Source: Alphaproteobacteria bacterium (GTDB lineage Bacteria > Pseudomonadota > Alphaproteobacteria > Rhodobacterales > Rhodobacteraceae). From it: a stretch of 6,508 bases of DNA. The notes under the pieces are model-generated. The model was not told the DNA's origin. It did not search any database and saw only the letters and a list, made by a program, of their open reading frames with translations. This document shows, in pieces, positions 1 to 6,168 of this stretch. The stretch spans positions 1 through 6,508 of the forward strand of contig JAUHZL010000178.1 in the NCBI GenBank assembly GCA_030425945.1, written 5' to 3'. Position 1 is the first letter of the stretch. Each line of letters opens with the position of its first letter. The translations under genes and the position numbers were made by a program.

Positions 1-923
1 TCGAAGGTGCCGGTGGCATGGCCCTTGTCGGGGCGGTGCTCGGCATAGCCCTTGCCCTTGACGGTGATCGCATGGATCAGGATCGGCCCGTCGGCGCGGG
101 CCTTCACGGTGCGCAGGACAGAGAGCAACTGCTCCATGTCGTGGCCGTCGATCGGACCGACGTAGGAAAAGCCCAGTTCCTCGAACAGGGTGCCGCCGAC
201 CGTCATCGTCTTCAGCAGTTCCTTGGCCCGCTTCGCGCCCTCCTGGAACGGCGGCGGCAGGAAGCTGACCGCGCTCTTGGCGGCGGCCTTCAGGTCCTGG
301 AACGGGGCCCCGGCATAGAGCCGCGACAGGTAGGACGACATCGCGCCCACCGGCGGGGCAATGGACATCTCGTTGTCGTTCAGGATGACGATCAGGCGCT
401 TGCCGAGGTGCCCGGCATTGTTCAGCGCCTCGTAGGCCATCCCGGCGGACAGGGCGCCATCCCCGATCACCGCGATGGCGTCGCCGAGCCCCTCCGGCAC
501 GACACCGCCGAGGTCGCGGGCAACGGCGAAGCCGAGCGCGGCCGAGATCGAGGTCGAGGAATGTGCCGCCCCGAACGGGTCGTAGGGGCTTTCGCTGCGC
601 TTGGTGAAGCCCGACAGGCCGTCCTTCTGGCGCAGGGTGCGGATGCGGTCGCGGCGCCCGGTCAGGATCTTGTGCGGGTAGCACTGGTGCGACACGTCCC
701 AGATGATCTTGTCGCGCGGCGCGTCGAACACTGCATGCAGCGCGACCGTCAGTTCCACCACGCCGAGGCCCGCGCCGAGATGCCCGCCGGTGACCGATAC
801 CGCGCTGATGGTCTCGGCCCGCAGATCGCGGGCGAGCTGGCCGAGCTCGGCATCGCTGAGCGCCTTCATGTCGGCGGGGGTGTTCACCCGGTCCAGAACG
901 GGGGTGACGGGGCGGTCGGACAT
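1..923 (-). CDS. dxs: 1-deoxy-D-xylulose-5-phosphate synthase, N-terminal part (C-terminus off the left edge)
   Basis: This is the thiamine-diphosphate enzyme that condenses pyruvate with glyceraldehyde 3-phosphate to DXP, the first step of the MEP isoprenoid pathway, in the cytoplasm. The window holds the first 307 residues of a protein that is usually about 640 long. Visible signatures are TGGHLGAGLG with the conserved His at residue 48, WDVSHQCYPHKILTGRR (75-91), the TPP/Mg motif GDGALSAG (154-161) running to NDN (182-184), and GPIDGHD (256-262). The ATG at 923 is well supported: GAGGG lies 7 nt upstream at 931-935, right behind the ispA stop. The gene sits 12 bp after ispA as the last visible member of the minus-strand cluster. 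No frameshift is seen in the visible part. The family assignment is nearly certain; the C-terminal domains cannot be assessed here. Confidence 0.97.
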   Translation of the reverse strand, partial: MSDRPVTPVLDRVNTPADMKALSDAELGQLARDLRAETISAVSVTGGHLGAGLGVVELTVALHAVFDAPRDKIIWDVSHQCYPHKILTGRRDRIRTLRQKDGLSGFTKRSESPYDPFGAAHSSTSISAALGFAVARDLGGVVPEGLGDAIAVIGDGALSAGMAYEALNNAGHLGKRLIVILNDNEMSIAPPVGAMSSYLSRLYAGAPFQDLKAAAKSAVSFLPPPFQEGAKRAKELLKTMTVGGTLFEELGFSYVGPIDGHDMEQLLSVLRTVKARADGPILIHAITVKGKGYAEHRPDKGHATGTF

Positions 924-930
924 GGCGGGA

Positions 931-935
931 CCCTC
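931..935 (-). promoter_or_regulatory. Ribosome binding site of dxs
   Basis: On the minus strand GAGGG lies 7 nt before the dxs ATG and immediately follows the ispA TAA stop (936-938). It fixes the dxs start at 923 and suggests that dxs is reinitiated from ribosomes finishing ispA. Confidence 0.75.
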
Positions 936-1808
936 TTACGCGTCGCGGGCGACGATATAGCGTGCCAGCGCGGCGAGGTCATCGCCCTTGCGGCCATAGG
1001 GCGCGAGGGCCGCCTCGGCCTCGGCCACGAGGTCCGCGGCACGGGCGCGCGCCCCGTCGAGGCCGAGCAGCGAGACGAAGGTCGCCTTGCCCGCCTCGGC
1101 ATCCTTTTGCAGGCGCTTGCCGGCCGTGGCGGCATCCCCGGTCACGTCGAGGATGTCGTCGGCGATCTGGAAGGCGAGGCCGATGGCACGGGCATAGGCC
1201 GCCAGCGGCGCCGGATCGGCCTGCCCGAGCAGCGCGCCCGCCGTCGCGGACCATTCGATCAGGGCGCCGGTCTTGCCCGCCTGCAGGCGGGTGATCTCGT
1301 CCAGTGTCAGCGGTGTCGCGGCGCTTTCCGCGGCGATGTCGAGCGCCTGGCCCAGCACCATGCCCTGCGCGCCGGAGGCCCGGGCAAGGCTCGCGACCAG
1401 CGCGATGCGCACTTCCGGGTCGGGATGGGTCGCGGGGTCAGCCAGCAATTCGAAGGCGAAGGTTTGCAGCGCGTCACCGACAAGGATCGCGGTCGCCTCG
1501 TCCCACTTGATGTGCACCGTCGGCTGACCGCGCCGCAGGTCGTCGTCGTCCATCGCGGGCAGGTCGTCATGGACGAGGGAATAGGCGTGCAACGCCTCGA
1601 TCGCGCAGGCGGCCTGCACCGAGCGGTCCGACGGCACGCCGAACAGCGCAGCGCTTTCCATCACGAGGTAACCGCGCAGGCGCTTCCCCCCGCCGGTAGC
1701 ATAACGCATGCCCTCGGCAACCGGCTCGGTGCCGAAGCGCGCCAGCGCGTGGGTCAGGGCGCTGCCGATCTGGTGCTGCGCGGCGGCGAGTGACGTCTCG
1801 AACCCCAT
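936..1808 (-). CDS. ispA: Farnesyl diphosphate synthase (polyprenyl synthetase family)
   Basis: This soluble Mg-dependent prenyltransferase adds isopentenyl diphosphate to dimethylallyl and geranyl diphosphate to give C15 farnesyl diphosphate, the precursor of quinones, undecaprenyl carrier and carotenoids. The protein is 290 aa, normal for bacterial IspA. It has GGGKRLRG (39-46), the first Asp-rich motif DDLPAMD followed by DDDLRRG (81-94), GQALD (153-157) and the second Asp-rich motif in QIADDILD (214-221). A Tyr lies five residues before the first motif (Tyr76, in HAYSLVHDD); an aromatic residue there is the known chain-length stop of FPP synthases, so C15 is favoured over the C20 product of CrtE-type enzymes. 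The gene lies 14 bp after xseB and 12 bp before dxs. The ATG at 1808 has no strong Shine-Dalgarno, which fits coupling to xseB. Confidence 0.95.
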   Translation of the reverse strand: MGFETSLAAAQHQIGSALTHALARFGTEPVAEGMRYATGGGKRLRGYLVMESAALFGVPSDRSVQAACAIEALHAYSLVHDDLPAMDDDDLRRGQPTVHIKWDEATAILVGDALQTFAFELLADPATHPDPEVRIALVASLARASGAQGMVLGQALDIAAESAATPLTLDEITRLQAGKTGALIEWSATAGALLGQADPAPLAAYARAIGLAFQIADDILDVTGDAATAGKRLQKDAEAGKATFVSLLGLDGARARAADLVAEAEAALAPYGRKGDDLAALARYIVARDA

Positions 1809-1822
1809 CCGTGTCGTCCGGG

Positions 1823-2062
1823 TCAGGCGTCGAGCGGCTTGGTTCCGGTCGGCTGACCGTCCGACGACAGCGTGATCTGTTCGACCTTCTCCTGCGCTTC
1901 CTTCAGCTTCTCCTCGCAGCGCGCCTTCAGTTTCGCGCCACGCTCGTAGAGCGCGATGGACTGGTCGAGAGGCACGTCGCCGCGCTCAAGCTGTTCCACG
2001 ACCTTCTCCAGTTCGGCCATTGCGGCCTCGAAGCTGAGCTCGGCAACGGGGGTGTCGGTCAT
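1823..2062 (-). CDS. xseB: Exodeoxyribonuclease VII small subunit
   Basis: XseB is the small helical subunit that binds in several copies to the large catalytic subunit XseA, forming exonuclease VII, which degrades single-stranded DNA in repair. The protein is 79 aa, the usual size. It carries the family pattern SFEAAMAELEKVVEQLERGD (residues 10-29), then PLDQSIALYERGAKL and a Cys-containing helix ending in KEAQEKVEQI, consistent with a two-helix coiled hairpin; the C-terminal tail is polar. The ATG overlaps the stop of the upstream deacetylase gene as ATGA (2059-2062), with a strong GAGGAG 8 nt upstream. No xseA is present in the window, which is common because the two subunits are often unlinked. 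The position directly before ispA is widely conserved and need not mean a shared function. Confidence 0.95.
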   Translation of the reverse strand: MTDTPVAELSFEAAMAELEKVVEQLERGDVPLDQSIALYERGAKLKARCEEKLKEAQEKVEQITLSSDGQPTGTKPLDA

Positions 2063-2994
2063 CGGCTGCGCTCCTCGAGAACGGTGACATGGGCGGCGAC
2101 GGAGGTCGCGAGGGCCTCAAGATCATAGCCGCCTTCGAGTGTCGAGACCACGCGACCCTCCGCCGTCCCCTCGGCAATGTCGCACAGCCGCCCGGTCACC
2201 CAGGCGAAATCCTCCTCGACCAGCGCGAGATTGGCCAGCGGGTCGGCGGCGTGGGCGTCGAACCCGGCCGAGATCACGATCAGTTCGGGCGCGAATTCCT
2301 GCAGCATCGGGAAGACGGAATCCTCGTAGGTTTCGCGGAACACGGGCCCGCCCGTTCCGGGGTCGAGCGGCAGGTTGAACACCTGGTCATGGGTGCCGCG
2401 CTCGGACGGGTGGCCCGAGCCGGGCCAGAGCGGCATCTGGTGCGATGAGACGAAGCGCACGCGCGCCTCGTCCCACAGCAGGTCCTGCGTGCCGTTGCCA
2501 TGGTGCACGTCGAAATCCACCACCGCGACGCGGGACAGGCCATGCCGGTCAAGGGCGTGTTTCGCGGCGATGGCGGCGGTTCCGAACAGGCAGAAGCCCA
2601 TCGGTTTCTGCGTCTCGGCGTGGTGGCCGGGCGGGCGGCAGGCGACGAAGGCGGTGCGGGCCGCCCCGGACAGCACGGCATCGACGGCGGCGCAGGCGCC
2701 CCCGACCGCGGCCCGCGCGGCGGTCAGGCTGTCCGGCGACATCCACGTATCGGCGTCGAGCGCGACCTCGCCCGAGCCGGGCAGCGCGGCGGTCAGCCGG
2801 TCGATATAGGCCTGCGGGTGGCAGAGCCGCAGCGTGGCATCGTCGGCCTCGGGACAGGTGCGCCGGTCGAGCCCGGCAAAGAGCGGATCGGCCAGCGCGC
2901 GCTCGATCGCTTCGATCCTTGCGATACGCTCGGGGTGTCCGTCAGGGGTCACGTGGCGCAGGCTGGCGGGATGGGTGAAGAGGGCGCAGGTCAT
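2059..2994 (-). CDS. Histone deacetylase family protein (class II-like Zn amidohydrolase)
   Basis: This is a 311-aa member of the arginase/deacetylase fold that also includes bacterial acetylpolyamine amidohydrolases, HDAH and AcuC. Such enzymes hydrolyse acetyl-amide bonds on lysine side chains or polyamines with a catalytic Zn. All the key residues are visible: HPERIARI (20-27), RPPGHHAE with the His-His pair at 124-125, DFDVHHGNGT with Zn ligands Asp162 and His164, SAGFDAH with the third ligand Asp246, and the catalytic Tyr290 in EGGYDLEAL. The combination of GHHAE, SAGFDAH and EGGY favours the class II/HDAH-like type. There is no signal peptide, so it is cytoplasmic. The ATG at 2994 overlaps the stop of the SDR gene (ATGA, 2991-2994), and its own stop overlaps the xseB start. 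The protein looks fully active, but the substrate cannot be told from sequence: protein acetyl-lysine, acetylpolyamine or another acyl-amide. Confidence 0.93.
   Translation of the reverse strand: MTCALFTHPASLRHVTPDGHPERIARIEAIERALADPLFAGLDRRTCPEADDATLRLCHPQAYIDRLTAALPGSGEVALDADTWMSPDSLTAARAAVGGACAAVDAVLSGAARTAFVACRPPGHHAETQKPMGFCLFGTAAIAAKHALDRHGLSRVAVVDFDVHHGNGTQDLLWDEARVRFVSSHQMPLWPGSGHPSERGTHDQVFNLPLDPGTGGPVFRETYEDSVFPMLQEFAPELIVISAGFDAHAADPLANLALVEEDFAWVTGRLCDIAEGTAEGRVVSTLEGGYDLEALATSVAAHVTVLEERSR
2071..2076 (-). promoter_or_regulatory. Ribosome binding site of xseB inside the deacetylase gene
   Basis: GAGGAG on the minus strand lies 8 nt before the xseB ATG, within the last codons of the upstream gene. 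Together with the ATGA overlap it indicates translational coupling while giving xseB a strong site of its own. Confidence 0.7.
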
Positions 2995-3833
2995 GTGTCG
3001 GGCGTCTCGTCGGTCAGGAGGGCGGCGAGGCCCTCGCGGTAGGTCGGGTAGTGCAGGCGCACGCCGAGGTCGGACTTGATCCGGTCGTTCCGCACGCGCT
3101 TGCTCTCGGCGTAGAAGCTGGCGGCCATCGGCGACAGGTCCGCCTGGTCGAACGGGATCGCGGGCGGCACCGGCAGGCCCAGCAGCCCGGCGGCATGGGC
3201 GATGACATCCTGCGGCGGGGCCGGATCGTCGTCGCAGACATTGTAGATCGCGCCTGGATCGGGGCGGGCGATGGAGGCCGCGAGCACCTGCGCGATGTCC
3301 GCGACATGGGTCCGGCTGAACACCTGCCCCGGCTTGACGATGCGCCGCGCGGTGCCGGCGCGCACCTTTGCGAAGGGGCCGCGTCCGGGGCCGTAGATGC
3401 CCGCCAGCCGGAGGATGTGCAGCGGCAGACCGAGCGACTGCCATTGCCGCTCGGCCAGCACCCGCATCTCGCCGCGCCGGGTCGCGGGGGCGAGGGGCGT
3501 GTCCTCGTCGACCCAGCCGCCGCCGTGGTCGCCGTAGACGCCGGTTGTCGACAGATAGCCGACCCAGACGAGGTGCGGCGCGGCGGCCAGCGCCGGACCC
3601 AGCGCGCGGAACACCGGATCGCCCTCGGCGTCGGGGGCGATGGACAGCAGCACATGGCTCGCCATGGCGATCTCGGGCGCGAGGTCGTTGCCCGGCCAGA
3701 CGCGCAGGACGGGGTCGGCGGCGGCCTTGGCCGGGTCGCGGGTGGTGCCGATCACCTGCCAGCCGTCCGGCAGCGCGGCCGCCAGCGCGCGGGCGGAATA
3801 GCCGTGGCCGAAGGAGAGAAGGGTCGGGGTCAT
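2991..3833 (-). CDS. Atypical SDR, NAD(P)-dependent epimerase/dehydratase-like (YeeZ-like)
   Basis: This 280-aa Rossmann-fold protein begins with a nucleotide-binding loop FGHGYSARAL (8-17), the GxGYxA form seen in YeeZ-like atypical short-chain dehydrogenases. Other extended-SDR landmarks are WVGYLSTTGVYGDHGG (90-105), RLAGIYGPGRGP (142-153), SRTHVADIA (173-181) and YNVCDDDP (197-204). A conserved basic block, ESKRVRNDRIKSDLGVRLHY (243-262), closes the substrate domain. The Tyr-x3-Lys catalytic pair of ordinary SDRs is not seen where it would follow the STTGVYGD strand; that stretch reads RRGEMRVLAERQW instead. The reaction is therefore unknown and may not be a classical dehydrogenation. The start at 3833 is the first ATG in frame; no good Shine-Dalgarno precedes it. 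Its stop overlaps the deacetylase start. Confidence 0.85.
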   Translation of the reverse strand: MTPTLLSFGHGYSARALAAALPDGWQVIGTTRDPAKAAADPVLRVWPGNDLAPEIAMASHVLLSIAPDAEGDPVFRALGPALAAAPHLVWVGYLSTTGVYGDHGGGWVDEDTPLAPATRRGEMRVLAERQWQSLGLPLHILRLAGIYGPGRGPFAKVRAGTARRIVKPGQVFSRTHVADIAQVLAASIARPDPGAIYNVCDDDPAPPQDVIAHAAGLLGLPVPPAIPFDQADLSPMAASFYAESKRVRNDRIKSDLGVRLHYPTYREGLAALLTDETPDT

Positions 3834-3860
3834 GGCCGCAGGATGGGCACTCGCGCCCGC

Positions 3861-3874
3861 GACCGCAAGCGGTC
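3861..3874. other. Small inverted repeat at the end of the VOC gene
   Basis: GACCGC-AA-GCGGTC is a perfect 14-bp palindrome, which can fold as a 5-bp stem with a CAAG loop. It spans the 39-bp gap and the stop codon of the VOC gene (TGA at 3873-3875). It lacks a T-run, so it is not a standard intrinsic terminator. It could be a weak processing or attenuation hairpin between the first and second genes, or chance in GC-rich DNA. Confidence 0.3.
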
Positions 3875-4295
3875 AGGGCAAGGGCCGCGACGGCACCCAG
3901 CAATAGCCGTTGGGGGACAGCAGGAAGGCCTCGCGCAGCCCGTGCGGCTTGTCGGTCGGCGGTTGCAGGATCGGGGCGCCCTGGGCCTCGGCCCGGGCGG
4001 CGGCGGTATCTGGGTCGATGTCGTAGAGACGCAGCTCGATCCCGGCGCCGCGCGGCGGTGTCTCGGGCAGGAGATCAAGCAGCGGATTCGCGTGGTAGGT
4101 CGCATCGGCGTGGACCTGCACCAGCGCGCCGCCGCCTGTGACGATCGCGAAGTCGCGGCTGACGCGGTGCGGGGTCAGCCCGAGAACGCCGGTCAGGAAG
4201 GCCAGTTCCTCGGCCACGTCCCGGACCAGCAGGTTGAGGCCCAGCCCGCGCAGGCTGCGCCCGAAGGCGTCGGCCGGGACGGTTTCGTAGTCCAT
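3873..4295 (-). CDS. VOC family (glyoxalase/bleomycin-resistance fold) protein
   Basis: This is a 140-aa protein of the vicinal-oxygen-chelate fold. The N-terminal half has a strand LRGLGLNLLVRDV (15-27) followed by the helix EELAFLTGVLGL (29-40), the typical opening of a beta-alpha-beta-beta-beta module. The second half has GIELRLYDID (85-94), the helix DTAAARAEAQGAPI and the terminal PNGYCWVPSRPLP (128-140), the usual DPxGYxW-type ending. The usual metal ligands are only partly present: Glu87 in GIELRL fits one position, but the expected His in the first strand and the closing Glu are not evident. The substrate and even metal dependence are therefore unknown. The ATG at 4295 is chosen because GGAG lies 8 nt upstream (4304-4307) and the conserved fold begins soon after it; a longer in-frame reading would run back into the ade gene. 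It appears to be the first gene of the minus-strand operon. Confidence 0.78.
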   Translation of the reverse strand: MDYETVPADAFGRSLRGLGLNLLVRDVAEELAFLTGVLGLTPHRVSRDFAIVTGGGALVQVHADATYHANPLLDLLPETPPRGAGIELRLYDIDPDTAAARAEAQGAPILQPPTDKPHGLREAFLLSPNGYCWVPSRPLP

Positions 4296-4359
4296 GCCTG
4301 TCACTCCGCTGTCACCGGAGCCTGCTTGAAGCTTCCGAACCCTCGTGTCAAACTTGGCC
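4296..4359. promoter_or_regulatory. Divergent intergenic region between the VOC-led operon and ade
   Basis: About 64 bp separate the VOC start from the ade ATG, so the promoters for both directions must lie here or extend into the genes. On the minus strand TTGACA occurs exactly twice (complement of 4346-4351 and 4361-4366), matching the -35 consensus, but neither is followed at 16-18 nt by a clear -10. On the plus strand TTGAAG (4326-4331) with CAAACT 17 nt later (4349-4354) is a weak possible promoter that would place the RNA start near 4360. There is a short palindrome GAAGCTTC at 4328-4335. Promoter function is inferred from layout; exact elements are uncertain. Confidence 0.5.
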
Positions 4360-4368
4360 ATGTCAAAC
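4346..4368. repeat. Direct repeat TGTCAAAC x2, period 15
   Basis: TGTCAAAC occurs at 4346-4353 and again at 4361-4368, separated by TTGGCCA. The same pair reads GTTTGACA on the minus strand. It overlaps two candidate ade starts (GTG 4345, ATG 4360). It may be a tandem regulator site, duplicated -35 elements for the minus-strand operon, or a small duplication of the start region that gives the repeated peptide MSN-LA-MSN if the upstream start is used. Confidence 0.5.
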
Positions 4369-6162
4369 CATATTTCCTTTCCGAGCTGGTCCGATGTCGC
4401 CGCGGACCTGATTGCCGTGGCAGCCGGGCGTTCCCCCGCCGACCGCGTGATACGGGGCGGCAGGCTGGTCAACGTGCACAGCCGCGAGGTGCTCGACGGC
4501 TGGGACGTCGCCATCAAGGCCGGCCGCTTCGCCTATGTCGGCCCCGATGCCGCGCATTGCATCGGCGAGGGCACCGAGGTGCTCGACGCCGGCGGGCGCT
4601 ACCTGATCCCGGGTCTGGTGGACGGGCACATGCACATCGAGTCGGGCATGCTGACGCCTGCCGAATTCGCCGCCGCCGTCATGCCGCACGGCACCACGAC
4701 GATGTTCACCGACCCGCACGAGATCGCCAATGTCCTCGGGCTGCGCGGCGTGCGGCTGATGCATGACGAGGCACTGCTGCAGCCCGTCAACATCTTCACC
4801 CAGATGCCCTCCTGCGCACCCTCCGCCCCGGGGCTCGAGACCACCGGCTGGGAGATCACGCCCGAGGACGTCGCCGAGGCGATGACATGGCCCGGTATCA
4901 TCGGCCTGGGCGAGATGATGAACTTTCCCGGCGTGGCGGCGGGGGACGCCAAGATGCTGGCCGAGATCGCCGCGACCCAGCGCGCGGGCAAGACCGTCGG
5001 CGGGCACTATGCCTCGCCCGATCTTGGCCCGGCCTTTCATGCCTACGTCGCGGGCGGGCCTGCGGACGACCACGAGGGCACCTGCGAGGCGGACGCCATC
5101 GCCCGGGTGCGGCAGGGGATGCGCGCGATGCTGCGCCTCGGCTCGGCGTGGTACGACGTGGAAAGCCAGATCACTTCGATCACCGAGAAGGGCCTCGATC
5201 CGCGCAACATGATCCTGTGCACCGACGACTGCCATTCCGGCACGCTGGTCCGGGACGGCCACATGAACCGCGTCGTGCGGCACGCGATCGACTGCGGCTG
5301 CGATCCGCTGATCGCGCTCCAGATGGCCACGGTGAACACCGCGACGCATTTCGGGCTGGAGCGCGAGCTTGGCTCGATCGCTCCGGGACGGCGGGCCGAC
5401 ATGATCCTGACCTCGGACCTGCGGACGCTGCCGATCGAGCTGGTGATCGCGCGCGGCATCGACGTTGCGCGGGACGGCGTCGGGCTGGTTCCCTGTCCGC
5501 ATCTCGACTGGCCCGAGGACGTGCGGGCGACGGTGCACCTCGGCAAGGTGCTGGAGGCGCCCGATTTCGAGATCCGCGCGCCCGAGGGGGCCAACACGGT
5601 CACCGCCCGCGTGATCGGCGTCGTCGAGAACCAGGCCCCGACCAAGGCGCTGACCGCGGACCTGCCGGTGACCGACGGGATCGTCGAAGGCACCGGCGGT
5701 GTCGCGCAGATCGCGCTCGTCGAACGGCACCGCGGCACCGGTGGCGTGGTCAACGGCTTCGTCTCGGGGTTCGGGTACGAGGGCCGGATGGCGATGGCCT
5801 CGACCGTGGCGCATGACAGTCACCACATGATCGTAGTGGGCACCGACCGCGAGATGATGGCCGCCGCGGCCAATCGGCTGGGCGAGGTCGGCGGCGGCGT
5901 CACGATCTGGAAGGACGGGGCCGAGATTGCCCTCGTCGAACTGCCGATCGCCGGGCTGATGTCCGACAGTCCCGCCGCCGAGGTGGCCGCCAAGGCCGAT
6001 GCCATGATGACCGCGATGCGGGCCTGCGGCTGCACGCTGAACAACGCCTACATGCAGCACTCGCTGCTCGCGCTCGTGGTGATCCCCGAGCTTCGCATTT
6101 CCGATCTGGGCCTGGTGGACGTGACCCGTTTCGCCCTGACCGATCTTTTCGAGACACCCTGA
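4360..6162 (+). CDS. ade: Adenine deaminase (amidohydrolase family)
   Basis: Adenine deaminase hydrolyses adenine to hypoxanthine and ammonia in the cytoplasm, using divalent metals in an amidohydrolase TIM barrel. From the ATG the protein is 600 aa, close to the roughly 590 of E. coli Ade. The order is an N-terminal beta-sandwich (IRGGRLVNVHSREVL, 31-45), the metal motif DGHMHIESGML (88-98; His90, His92), DPHEIANVLG (118-127), GLGEMMNFPGV with bridging Glu185 (182-192), GGHYASPDLG (His216), DDHEGT (His238) and CTDDCHSGT with Asp289/290. The Ade-specific C-terminal domain follows: GGVVNGFVSGFG, STVAHDSHHMIVVG (481-494), LPIAGLMSDSP and the end RFALTDLFETP. No truncation is seen. The start is uncertain: GTG 4345 and TTG 4354 are also in frame, and none has a good Shine-Dalgarno. 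It is followed 6 bp later by amn, which would supply adenine. The family is clear; activity on adenine is inferred from the family. Confidence 0.92.
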   Translation: MSNHISFPSWSDVAADLIAVAAGRSPADRVIRGGRLVNVHSREVLDGWDVAIKAGRFAYVGPDAAHCIGEGTEVLDAGGRYLIPGLVDGHMHIESGMLTPAEFAAAVMPHGTTTMFTDPHEIANVLGLRGVRLMHDEALLQPVNIFTQMPSCAPSAPGLETTGWEITPEDVAEAMTWPGIIGLGEMMNFPGVAAGDAKMLAEIAATQRAGKTVGGHYASPDLGPAFHAYVAGGPADDHEGTCEADAIARVRQGMRAMLRLGSAWYDVESQITSITEKGLDPRNMILCTDDCHSGTLVRDGHMNRVVRHAIDCGCDPLIALQMATVNTATHFGLERELGSIAPGRRADMILTSDLRTLPIELVIARGIDVARDGVGLVPCPHLDWPEDVRATVHLGKVLEAPDFEIRAPEGANTVTARVIGVVENQAPTKALTADLPVTDGIVEGTGGVAQIALVERHRGTGGVVNGFVSGFGYEGRMAMASTVAHDSHHMIVVGTDREMMAAAANRLGEVGGGVTIWKDGAEIALVELPIAGLMSDSPAAEVAAKADAMMTAMRACGCTLNNAYMQHSLLALVVIPELRISDLGLVDVTRFALTDLFETP

Positions 6163-6164
6163 GG
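6161..6164 (+). promoter_or_regulatory. Ribosome binding site of amn overlapping the ade stop
   Basis: GAGG overlaps the ade TGA and lies only 4 nt before the amn ATG, a rather short spacing. It supports the 6169 start over the second in-frame ATG at 6184, which has no visible Shine-Dalgarno, and implies coupling of amn to ade. Confidence 0.5.
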
Positions 6165-6168
6165 TTCC

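Noticed and set aside
18..1793. 591-codon open frame on the plus strand, antisense to dxs and ispA
   Set aside because: It lies opposite two clearly recognised genes. Its translation is a low-complexity mix of Arg, Gly, His, Asp and Val with no family motif, as expected for the opposite strand of GC-rich codons.
936..1808. ispA as a geranylgeranyl diphosphate synthase (CrtE) for carotenoids
   Set aside because: Tyr76 before the first Asp-rich motif and the HAYSLVHDDLPAMD wording fit FPP synthase. There are no other carotenoid genes, and the xseB-ispA-dxs neighbourhood is typical of IspA.
2995..3903. Upstream in-frame extension of the deacetylase gene to 614 residues
   Set aside because: The extra part overlaps the SDR gene in another frame and is Arg/Pro-rich nonsense. 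The conserved fold starts at the ATG at 2994, which has the coupled ATGA overlap.
4296..4517. Upstream in-frame extension of the VOC gene to 214 residues
   Set aside because: It would run antisense into the ade coding region, has no VOC-like sequence, and the 4295 ATG has a well-placed GGAG.
3051..4766. 571-codon open frame on the plus strand crossing the SDR and VOC genes and the ade start
   Set aside because: It is antisense to two supported genes and out of frame with ade where they overlap; composition is Arg/Gly/Ala rich without recognisable domains.
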